A DNA stretch of 64,000 bases from Telmatactis stephensoni (lineage: Eukaryota > Cnidaria > Anthozoa > Actiniaria > Isophelliidae): the NCBI GenBank assembly GCA_029948255.1, contig JALIZF010001515.1, forward strand, positions 1 to 64,000, written 5' to 3'. Below, piece after piece: positions 12,201 to 24,200 of this stretch. Each line of letters opens with the position of its first letter. Within the stretch, counting starts at the first letter, position 1. A program made the translations under genes and the position numbers. A model generated the notes under the pieces. That model made no database searches. It had not been told where the DNA came from and saw only the letters and a list, made by a program, of their open reading frames with translations.

Positions 12201-15200
12201 TACGTACTACACGTTTTTTCGGATAAGGACGTTAAACTTAACCGTAGGTCCCCGGCCCAACCTTCCAAAATCTACTACGCATACTCTTGCACTGGTGGGA
12301 CGTTAAAGAATTCACACCACTATTCGGGGAGAGTAGGCCATGATGTTGCCGGGGTATGTGTGGTCTGGTCTATTACACTACAGGGCCCACGTAGTATCAG
12401 TTGGCGCGATGGCGCTGTTGTGGTGTCCCTGTTTTTATTGGAAGGAAAGGCATGTTGCTTGTGCTGATGTTACTAGTAAAAAATAGTTGAGTCATAATTG
12501 TTTTTAACAGTTCTGGGACTGTGAACGTCATAGACTTACCAGACCAAGAGGTAGCGGACGTTTGCCAACCGCAAGATGGGTTCTCCAAATCTAATCAAAA
12601 AGAAAAGCGAAGAAGACTGCTTATGCGACTTGACTGCTCAACAACCCGAGACTATCACAGAGAACAGTGTATCGACTGGTACGACAATGACAAAAAAGAA
12701 TTGTTTCCAAGTTTGGATTTTTACTTATTTAATCTAAACCCCTGTCCTTGCTCTTACTGGCAAGCTTTGTTCGACAGACGCTTTACATTTGACGCGAGTT
12801 CGTTCTTCTCGTCCAAACTTTGCTTTTACTCCCGGTTTCCAAACGGATACGGATGGGGTCAGCAGTGTTGCTACAGGAGATTGTTTTTCTGGTTCTTGTG
12901 GTTCCTGAACGAAGAAGGCCATCCTCATCGGTGAGTAAAATTCCATAAGTTATCAACATTTGTGTTGGTGGATAGGGACGGTGTGTCTTCATAAGGATCT
13001 ATTTAATGTTATAACATAGATTCGATACAACGCGCGCTCAGATTGGCCAGAAAGCTATGAACTATTTGCCCATGAGCTGCACCGCGCGCGAACTATCTTC
13101 GTCATCGTCCTTTTCAAATCGTTCGTTTTCAAGATGGCGACAGTTATAAATCAATTAGACAACGAAAAACCGTGTGTCAATTGCGTTAATAGACACATTT
13201 GAGAAAATACAAAGAACTCTTATTAAACAAGAGACGTCGATACCACTCTTATTTTTGTTAATCGTTGTATTTTCTCTCGTGCGTCTAGTAACGCCATGCA
13301 TGGGCGTGCGACTTTCTGTTGTCAAATTGATGAGGCGAGAATGGCTTCCCTAGATGTGCACATGTATCATATCTTGATAAGATATACAGTGAAAACCCGA
13401 TATATTGAACCATTTTTAGGCACCTTTTAATAGAAGATATAAGGATTTCAACCCCGTTTTAATGAATTCCGGTATAACAACAATAATTAATGACAGCCCT
13501 TGGCACTTCGTTACTTAAGGTGATTCCTCTGTAATAGATTCTCTCGATAAAAATCGCTGTAAATTGGATATTTTGTATGTTTTAAATTGCTTATCTTGTA
13601 GTTAAGAAAAAATTAGGGATCACTGTATTTGTTTAGGAAATATTTGGATTCAAAGACAAGGGCATTTTAGCGATTTCGCGCGAAAGTTCGATGTATTCCG
13701 GTTAACTCCTCGATAAGTTTATCAGGTCTCATAAAAAACCCTCCATGTTAGCAGTAATTTAGTAAACACGGGTAAAATAATAAAATATCTTGCAAGACAG
13801 TTTCTTAACCTTGGTAAAGTACATTTTTGCAGGTTTTTTCAACTTTGAAAAAGCAACATGCACGCGGAAATGTTTCATTTTTGACATTTTGGCGTGCAAA
13901 TATACACAAAAGACGACTTTTTCAATATTCTAGATCTCTTGATAAATTTTCAAATATATTGTGCGAAACATTGCAAGAAAGCAAGTTTTGAAATAAATAA
14001 TAATGGGAGTCACCGTGCTCGTTTGCGAGATATATTTTGTAAAACGTTATAATTGGGCTAGAAACGGCACTTTTCGAGAGGAGAATGGGGCGAGTTTTGC
14101 AAAAACTGCTTTTATCACACAAAAGATTAGAAAAATGTTTAATTTCAAATTGAATTTTGTAGCGTTTCTAATTGTACCTTGATTGAATGAAAATGGTCGC
14201 AGAGTCGCGATTTTGTGCTGTTTGCACCATGTTTGTAGACATGCGCGGTGCAAAACAGAGGAATCGCCTTAACCAGTAGATTCTATTTTTCTGTGCGCCA
14301 AAATGTGGTGGGTGGTGGGAACAACAATTACGCTACGAGCTGAATTTGAGCCACATTTTGACGTCTTCTGTGCATTTTATTAGAGTACAGAACAAAAAAA
14401 ATATAATCTACTTTAATATATAATATTTAGTGAAATACTTCAACCAATTAGAGCTTGCGTAAGATTATGTGACGTCATCCATGTGTGTATACTGTAATTA
14501 CACACGGTTCTCGACCAATCAGAGCGCGTGTAATATACCAATTATTATATAAACTGTAATAAACGTCCAAGAGTCCTTGCATAGGGGGAGCAAGGGTGGC
14601 CAAGTGGTTAATTAGACCACTCGCCTCTCTCAGTTCCTTGGTTCGATTCTTGGATCCATATGCCAGTAGTTTGTTACATCTTCTTTAAAATAAATAAATA
14701 GTGAATATGACTAACATTAGTTATTTTACTTTCAGCTATCACAAATACTGGTTATCATCCCAACATGAATCCAGTGACGGTTACGCTTATAGGAAATGCT
14801 GTGAACAAGGTGGTATGTGCTGGATGTACGAAGAGAGACGTCCCTCTGATCAGTGCTGGCGATACAGACCTCCAAGATTCAGTAAGTACAGTTAAGGTGG
14901 CTCGATATAGTTTTTTATTGACAATGCTTCCGTTTTTCACTTCACGAATTGAGCATCTTACTCTTGACCAACCAAAACGGTTTTGACACCAGTTATTAGA
15001 CTAAAATCAAAGTTTATATTTTTGTCTATTTCACTTCGATTTATGTTGCCATAGCGACGGTAAACAAAGATGGCAATAAAGGACCGAAAATTGGCCAATT
15101 CGCATTACTTATGTTTTATTCGAAAACGGCTTGGTAAAATTTGTTGAATTCAGCCTTAATTTCTTTGTTTTACAATGTAGTTTATTGCCCATATAAACCC

Positions 15201-18200
15201 TTGTCTAGAGCTGCTCGAGCTGCTCCAGAAAAATATTTTAGAAAATTTGATTTCAGCCATCTTTGTGTACCGTCCCATGGCAACACTAATCGAAGTGAAA
15301 TAGGAAAAATTATAAACTTTTATTCAAGTCCAATGACTAGTGTAAAAACCATTTTCATTGGTCAAGAGTAAGTTGCTCAATTCGTGAAATGAAAAAGAAG
15401 CATGGTCAATAAAAAACTATATCGAGCCACCTTAAAGCAACGAGCACTACATGGTAATATATCGGTTGATGTCTTGTTTACTTAGTAAACTATCACTTGA
15501 ATAGATGAATTATAATAATAGGTATAATAATAATAAATAATAATATCAATAAATGAATAAGTACAAGAAATGTACAGAAACTTGGCAGACAACCTCGACT
15601 CGAAACCTTTGCTCAAAGTCATTGCAGTGTAATGTCAACTACTGGTAAATGAGGGATTTTTTCCAGAATGTACAATAATACTCTGCTATATTTTAGTCGA
15701 ATAATTTAACAAATAATTCGATTTCGAACATTTATGTCCCACTTTGGGGCTTGATATATCCGCCTTGGACCTGTATGTATCGATGGCTATCATTGGGAAC
15801 TCTTAATAATACAAGAGTTAACTTTTTTTTGCAAGGTTGGTTTTGGGGAGATCCTCATTTTGTTACCCTTGACAACAAAAACTACACATTCAACGGCGTA
15901 GGAGAGTATGTCTTGTTGGACGGCAAAGACGGACTTTTACAGATTCAAGCCAGAACAAGAGTGGCGAAAGGAGAAGGAACGGCGACGGTATTTTCTGGGG
16001 CTGTTGCCAAGGAGACAAATACCAGCACAGTTCAAGTCCTCTTGAATGACAATGGTAAGTGATGACACAATGCTCTAATCCAATTGGTTAGTTCATGTCT
16101 TGGAATCCATGTAAGTGCTAGTCACGTGATAAGTGATGACACGATGCTCTAATCCAATTGCTTAGTTCATAACTTGGAAAGTCACGCGGTCACAATTCTT
16201 GTCAGTGACAGATGCCATCTAGAAAACCATTTGAGTGATAATCACGTGAGCCATTAAGCTATTCTAGGTTTAACCCCGGCACAAATATCTAAGGAAACCA
16301 TGTACAGTGACACATGGTTTTAATTCAAGATTGAGTTAACTGATTCAATCAAGGAAACCAGTTAACTCAGACATCCAAACAGTCTACTGGATTTTGTCGG
16401 TTTGATCCCGAAGCCCACTTAATACCTACCACGTGATCCAATGTGATCTTTAGACAATATATTTTATCTCAGACAATGATTATCTTCTGTATTTCTTTGT
16501 TATTTTGAATTTTAATTTTGATTGTCGGAATTGAAATCAACAAACTGCACCAGACTGTGTGGCTGGCGTTCGCATGATTTTGCAGTAGGCTCCAACGAAT
16601 CACGTGAGGTTGAATACTCTATTATCTTCAATTAAGGAACTTTGGAAGTCTGTATAGACGGAAAACCCTTCGACATCAGTGGCTTGACTAATATTTCCAA
16701 GACCCTCAATGGTTCAGTATCCGTGTCAAAGCCAGAGAAAAACTGCTTTGAAATGAGTTTCCCGTCTGGATCGTCAGTAAAAGTCTGCGAAAACCTCCAG
16801 CAGCTTACGATTGTCAATACTGTTACCGAGTCATTCAAAAACCACACGAAAGGACTTTTAGGGACGTGGAACGGAAATAGTGAAGACGACTTTATGCTGC
16901 CTGATGGAACAGTGTTGCCTGGAGACATGACTAGTAGAGATATACATTATAGATTTGGTTTAGTCTGTAAGTATATACACTGTCACGTCATCTGTACGTA
17001 TAAACACTGTCACGTTATCTACATAAAAGTGTCACGTTATCTGTATATAACTGTCACGTTATCTGTATGTAACTGTCACGTCATCTATATTGAACTGTGA
17101 TGTAATTTTTATATATCTGTCGCGTTATCTCTATGTAACTGTCACGTTATCTGTATTGAACTGTCACGTCATCTGTATTGAACTGTCACGTCATCTGTAT
17201 TGAACTGTCACGTCATCTGTATTGAACTGTCACGTCATCTGTATTGAACTGTCATGTTATCCGTATATAACTGTCGCGTCATCTGTATTGAACTGTCATG
17301 TTATTTGTATATATGTCACGTTATCTGCATGTAACTGCCACGTTATCCGTATATAACTGTCACGTCATCTGTATATAACTTTAACGTCATCTATATTGAA
17401 CTGTCACGTCATCTATATTGAACTGTCACGTTATCTGCATGTAACTGTCATGTTATCTGTATGTAACTGTGTTATATCTGCCATATAAAAACGTTATCTT
17501 TATAATATCACCATCATTTGGTACGGTTACTCTATCATCGTATGAGTCCATGGCTTCCTGATCATCATAATCACAATCAATGAAATCAATTTTATGACCA
17601 TTCACAGGGCAAGTTACAAATAGTACGTCTTTATTCAAGTACAAACCAGGAGAAAGCGTGAATACCTTTATGAACACATCATTCGTGCCAATGTTCGTTG
17701 AAAATATTACCTGGTACAACGAAACGCTGAGACTTGAGGCAGAGAAAAGATGTCAAGGGGATGTTAGTTGTCTTTTTGATGCTGCATCAACTAGAGACCT
17801 TGAAGTAGGAGTGAGTACCAAACAGATTGGTTCGCAGCTCGTCAACGACTCACAGCAACTCAGTAAGTACAACACATTGACACGACGTACTCACTTGTAG
17901 TAACATCGTACAGTTGTAGTTTCTAATATCGGGCGTTTAAATGTTATACTGAACGTCGAGAAGAGTAACTCGTCGCACAATTAAAATTCATGTAAACTGT
18001 GGTTACTATGATATTCGCATACTTTTTGGATCGATATCTTCCAAATAACGATTAATTTGGAGTATGGGGATACAAAATGGCTGTTTAAAATTTCGCGCGG
18101 AAGTCCATAAAATCGATTTTTTTTTATTTTCATTTGAATAAGGTAATGAGCCTCCCACGATAAGCAACGATTCAGCGATTATATATTTGACTGTCAATCA

Positions 18201-21200
18201 AACTGCCAAAGTTATTGTAAACGCAAGTGATCCCGATGGAGACGCGATCACCTTCAATGTCACTGGTCTTCCTAACGATGCTACAACAGTCACTAGGTCA
18301 GGCTCCATTGAAATGTCATGGAAAGTCACCTCAAACAAGGTTAGTGCTTTGTCTTTCTTTTTAGAAATAAAATTCTAAACGAAGTGGAGGGATAACGTGA
18401 AGTAAAAGACAGAAAACTGGGTTGGGACAAGAAACGATGTAAACAACGGCAAACGTCAACATAAACAACAGCAACAGCAACAATAAAAACAACAACAATA
18501 ATAATAACAACAACAACAGCAAGAATCCAATAGATGTTTGTAAAGTTTAAGACAAAGAAAATTCGTCCCCATCTGGCCGAACTATAGCTAGATATATAAC
18601 TTGAAAAAGTCTTGTGTCTTTCTTAGTGTATCGGAACGGAGGTACATCTTGAAAAGTTAAATAGTGTAGCTACGAAAATTTGTCGAACGAAAAAATTGTT
18701 CTTCCTTGTGAGTCTGAAATGATTCATACAGCAAAGAGTAAATAAAGTTGCACGTAGTTTTTTGATCAAAGATTCTTTTCTACTTTTTCTCATAGATCTC
18801 ACTCCAGATCTTCGCCACGGATGCAAAACAAGCTACAACATCCATTGCACCCACTATCTACCTCTGTGAATGTCACAATGGAGCCTGCTTGAAACCAGAC
18901 AAAGCCACAGACCAAAACACCATAGGGAATAAATTTATTCGAATGTTGTGTCAATGCAGTGCAGGCTACACGGGGAAGTATTGCGAGAGTGATGTCGATG
19001 CGTGTGAAGCCAATTTAAGTCCTTGTTTTCCTGGTGTATCATGTAATGACTTGCCAGCACCGGCTAATTTGACGTCGGGTTATACTTGCGGACCGTGTCC
19101 TGCAGGATATATTGGAGATGGAAGATCTTGTACAGGTATATATCACCACTAACTTTTCATTTTTAGAAATCAAGCATGGTCAAAATCCTCCAGGTTTTAC
19201 CGCTTGGATCTCAATTGGGTGGGTGTCATGAACTCCAGAAGGACTCGTGCTCTCATGTTTCATTTCTTCAAGAGTTAGCATGTTATAGCCGGCTGCCCTG
19301 CAGCCTGGAGGATTTATGCCGAAGCAACTAATGATGTGTAGTACAACCAGTAATAAGTTGAGCTATTGAGTCTCCTGGAATACGTAAGCTCAAAGCTAAA
19401 ACACATAGATAAATAGACTGTGATTTTACTAATCTACGGATCGAATGCAACATATGCAACAAGAGGGAGACGTAAGGGTTTGCGGTGATGCGGTTTTGCG
19501 TTATCTTTGATGCGGTTTAGCGGTTATTTGACTCACGCGGTCTCAGTTTTCTTAGCGGTTTCCATACCCCCTTACGACCCCCTCAGTAAAGGATCAATGT
19601 GCAACAATGATCCCATGAAGGGGAAGTGTTGGGAATTATTGACTCATCAAAGCTTTATATGGAAGGATCCACCCCGAAGTCCATTCATATACTCCTTTTG
19701 GTTGGCCCTACAACAAATCCTACATAAATGTATTCATTCAGGTTATATTGCTGTAGTCTTAGAATTTGAATTGTTGTTTTGTTTTCTCCACTAAGATCTG
19801 GACGAATGTCAAAGTAATAAAGGTGGTTGTAGTCAACTCTGTAGTAATACGCCAGGCTCGTTTCTTTGTAGCTGTAACAGTGGATACAAGCTTAATGTTG
19901 ATAAGACTAGTTGCGATGGTGAGTTGAAAAAGAGGATGTATATGTATCCAGCAACAAGTGACCCCTGATCTTGTTCATTGAGTTTCGTTTAATTACTCTA
20001 GGCGGGCGCAAACTCTTACTGAGTTCCTTGGCACTGCTTTAATCGTGAGCAGGGTAACACTTCAATCGAATCATTACTTTATCACTTTTTTGCAGACATC
20101 AATGAGTGCGAGCCGTCCGGTAAAGGTGACTGCATGCATATATGCACAAATTCACCAGGGAGTTATAGCTGTTCATGTAACGAGAATTTCAAGGTTGATC
20201 CACAAAACAGCAAGCTGTGTGTTCGTAAGTACTTGCATCCAGTTCGTTATGATTAAGACTAAAAAAATTCTTTCAGAACTGAGAAATTAGCCTATACGTA
20301 GTCAAATCCTAATCGTCTCCCTTCCCTTTTCTTCCTCCCAGTGCCCCCTCCCTTTCGACATCCTGCTGGCCTGCTTATTGTTTTCTCTTCTCTGGGGTTA
20401 TCCCGGCTACCATGGACGACTTGCCTTCATATAAACAGCTCCTTAGTGCTGCATTCTCAGATATGAGAAAAGACAAACTATTAGCTTAGTGAGAAATGCA
20501 TAATTTAGCTCAGTTACTGATTATATGGCCACAGCTAGCTTGATGGCCGAAATATAGAAACACAAAAAATGTCAAATATTTATCTCAGTTTCTGTATATT
20601 TATTTAATATTGAAATGTTCTTTGATTTGAACAGCTAAGAATCCTTGTAAAGACAATTCACATGGTTGTGCACATGTTTGCTATATGGATGACAATAATC
20701 AGCAAAAATGTTCGTGCAACCAGGGATATAAACTGGATGATGACCAGAAATCATGCAGTGGTAAGCCTTCTCAATTCAAATCAGGTTGAATGTTGTTATG
20801 TTGTTGCTGCTGCTTTTGTTGTAGTTGTTGTTGTTGTAGTTGTTGTTGTTAACCATTGGACATAACACTCTAGCAATTCCCACCTTAAGATCTTTTCCAC
20901 TGAGCTCGTAATCCCAACATCCCTTTATGAAGATCTCACTTGTGATCATTCCCCTACTAAGTTCTTGTGTTCCTAATCTGGTCACCGATTGAACCCTGAA
21001 GATTGCGCGCAACTCGATCGTCGAACTTGACACCTGAACTACCCTCTCCCCCTGTGCAATGACCATGCACCAGGTCTTGTCACGTTGGGTTAAAGGTTCT
21101 GTTGGACCTTGAGTCTGAGTCAGGCTTCGGCGCAGCACATACCCAATCATTTCTGGCCAAGTGTCCTCCCTGGCAGTATAAGCTTTATTAACGCGGAAGA

Positions 21201-24200
21201 TTTGACGCGGTATTACTTGAAATGATCGACACGCCTTTATAAGTAAGGAAGGGAAGAGGAGGAAAGGCCCAGTACACTTACAGTGTAGAGACGTCCATCA
21301 ACTGACCTGAGTAGTAATTTTCTCTCTATTTCGTTCAGATATTGATGAGTGTGCCACCAAACAGTACCGCTGCAACCAAAATTGTAAGAATAACCAAGGG
21401 TCTTACACTTGTTCATGCATCAACGGCTTTGAACTCTCATCAGATAACTTCACATGTGTTGGTAAGTTGCCACAGTTACCTCCTAATTAATCACGTGTTT
21501 AGGTGTTACCATATTTACATGTCCTAGTCACGTGTGTAGCTAAGTTGTCATAGTTAGATGTCCTACGTCGTTGTCGTATATCACTAATGACGATCTGATT
21601 TGGAGGTATAAGTGGATGTTTACTTATATCAGGAATGTAACTGCCTCGTTACCCCAAACATATTACCGTAATATCACGAAACTGTCAGTAGTTAGTCTAG
21701 GATATTCACATAATTATTAATACTTGTCCATTTGTGTATCAGACATAAACGAGTGTTTTCGATGGACATTCAACTGTACCGATCCTTCACAAATTTGCCA
21801 GAATACTATTGGTTCGTATAAGTGTACATGCAAAACAGGACTTTACTGGATCGACAACAAGTGTAGAGGTAATTGTTACTCATAACGACATCCCTACCAA
21901 AGTTTTCCTTAAATATTCCAGTTGGTTTACCAAAAGTTAATCAAGCGTCCTCCCTTCAATAAGCGCCACCCTTTTACCGTTAATCACAGCCCGGGCGATT
22001 ATTGGAAGAAACAGTATTAGCAAGCGATCTGTTCTATACCAACACCAAAACGCTCGTTTAGGTACCGTGTTCACTCGGCGGATGACTGACTAAAGTATGC
22101 GCTTTAGAAACATGTCTGCATTTTGTGACGACAATGAACGTCCGCCGAGTAACAGAAGTAAAATGGTGTAATTCTGCATCTGTAGTATCAGAGTGCGGCC
22201 TACAGGGCTTATATTTATTCTACCTCTACTCTTATATCTATTTAGCTCTAAAGAAAGGAGAAGCAAAACCAACACCGTTACCAGCGCCGACACCAAAACA
22301 ACCATTAAAGAATGAAACATCGAACGCAGTCAACATTACGGTATCCAACCTGAAAGTCTCAGAGGTATGGTAAATCACATTGTTTATTATTTTAGCCTAT
22401 TAGAGAAGCACGACAAAACGATAGCTTAAGCCTGGTTTTTACTAGCGACGCAAACAGAAGGCTTGCGTCGTGATAAGCATGCTTTACAAGAGGCTTAAAC
22501 AGAAGCGACCATTGTTAGATTATTTGAATCTCTGGGTTTTACGCCAGTTTGTGCAAAGAACAAGCCACTCAGACGCAATTAACAGTTCGCATTTTCTTCT
22601 CTACAACCTGTATTTAACCATTGTTTTTTCCTCTTTAGTATAACAAACCAAAAGATGATAATCTCAAAACGGCAGTAGCTAAAGGAGTGACATCATATTG
22701 CGCAGAAAACGCAGTCTGTTATAGGTCTTCAAATCGCGCGAGGTATGTATCCTAGTACATCTTACTCAGTTTTTATTCGCAAAAGACATATAAAGCTTTT
22801 ACATCGCATTTTGCTATTTTCAGTAATTCAGTTGCAGTAAAACTATTAATTTCTAAAGAAGCCATTTAGCTGTTCGTTTTGGTGTTCAGAGATCGAGAAG
22901 CCGTCCGATTCTAATATGCTTTTCATACGACAGTTAATCAATGTTTACTTAATTGATTAATGTTTAGCTGAAGGTATTTTAACAGGCTTTGCTTCCAGAA
23001 ATGGGGAAGCAGTATTCCATTGCGGTTCACATGAAAGTTAACCACTGATCATGTCTTAAGCCTTTCAAAAAAGAAGCCTTTAAAGTGTCTAAACAAATCC
23101 TTCAAGTGCCCAGAGATCGAGAAAGCTCACATGAAAGTTAACTAATAATTGACTTACTATTCTTTGCAGGCGAGCAGTTGACGGTTTTCTCACCTACACT
23201 GCAGAACAAGTCCATCTTCTTCCAGGTTTTCCATTGCAAATAGTCACAGAGAAATATCCTGCATCCTCTCTCGTGGCTCGTATAGCCTTCTACGTCAATA
23301 ATCCCCCTTACGCTGTTCTAGATGGCAATAAACCTATAACCGCAAAGGTTTTACTTCAAATCGTAAATGCTACACGCACGGAAATCGAAAAAGCGCTCAA
23401 CGTTAGCATCCTGGAAATAACAGCACATACAATTCAGGAAGCGGTAAAACCGCCTGCCAAAGAGCAGCCATCATCGAATACCACGTATATCATCGTTGGA
23501 GTGATAGTTGGAGCAGTGCTCATTGTAGTGTTGGTGCTTATCGTTTACATGTGAGTTTTAATGATTTTTTGCTGTAGGTAAATTAGTTAATCAAGAAAAA
23601 TACTTCCCACTCGAAATTGGTTACTGGATTAACTATCCCTGTTCGTCGATCGTTTATACACCCTTCTAATAAATGCCACAACGTATTGTTTTCCGCGATT
23701 GACGTCAAATTTATTCTTTTGAAACTTGTACAATGTGAATGCAATTGAAAAGAATAAATTTGACGTCAGGTGCGGAAAACAAGCATTGTGGGATTTATTA
23801 GAAGGGTGTATAGGCAAACTTTTAGTAAGTGAAGGAGATAGCAGAGGATTTACTTTTGAAATACGGCTAAAAATCCTCGTCTGGGAGGGGTACTTTCATA
23901 TTTTGGACAGGGATGGTCATCGTGTTTTTAAGAGTCAAAATCATGGGAGTTGGTACCTTTTAGGGCTAACAGCTTGACCCAGGACGATTTGGGTACCTTA
24001 AAGGGATGAAAATGAAAAGCTCCGACGACCATCGCCGATCAAAATATATGGGAGTCCCTTACTACCCTCGAGACAAAATATAACTTTCTATCTTTCCGTC
24101 CCCTGTTAGCATCTGACGGAGCCACGCTTTTGGAGCTCGAGAGTGTAAAAATCTCTCACTAAAGAAGATAGCTGCCTTGAACTTGGAAGTCAAACTGATT

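Noticed and set aside
14585..14660. Possible tRNA gene with A and B boxes
   Set aside because: The cloverleaf is imperfect, the B box has a mismatch and an AAATAAATAAATA tail follows, so a SINE is more likely than a functional tRNA.
16967..17470. CRISPR-like array of 22-bp repeats
   Set aside because: The units are contiguous tandem copies without unique spacers, in an animal intron. It is an ordinary minisatellite.
20776..21150. 124-codon minus-strand frame in a gene A intron, also in gene B at 51883-52242
   Set aside because: Conservation between the copies is explained by the recent duplication. The frame contains a TTG microsatellite and resembles no known protein.
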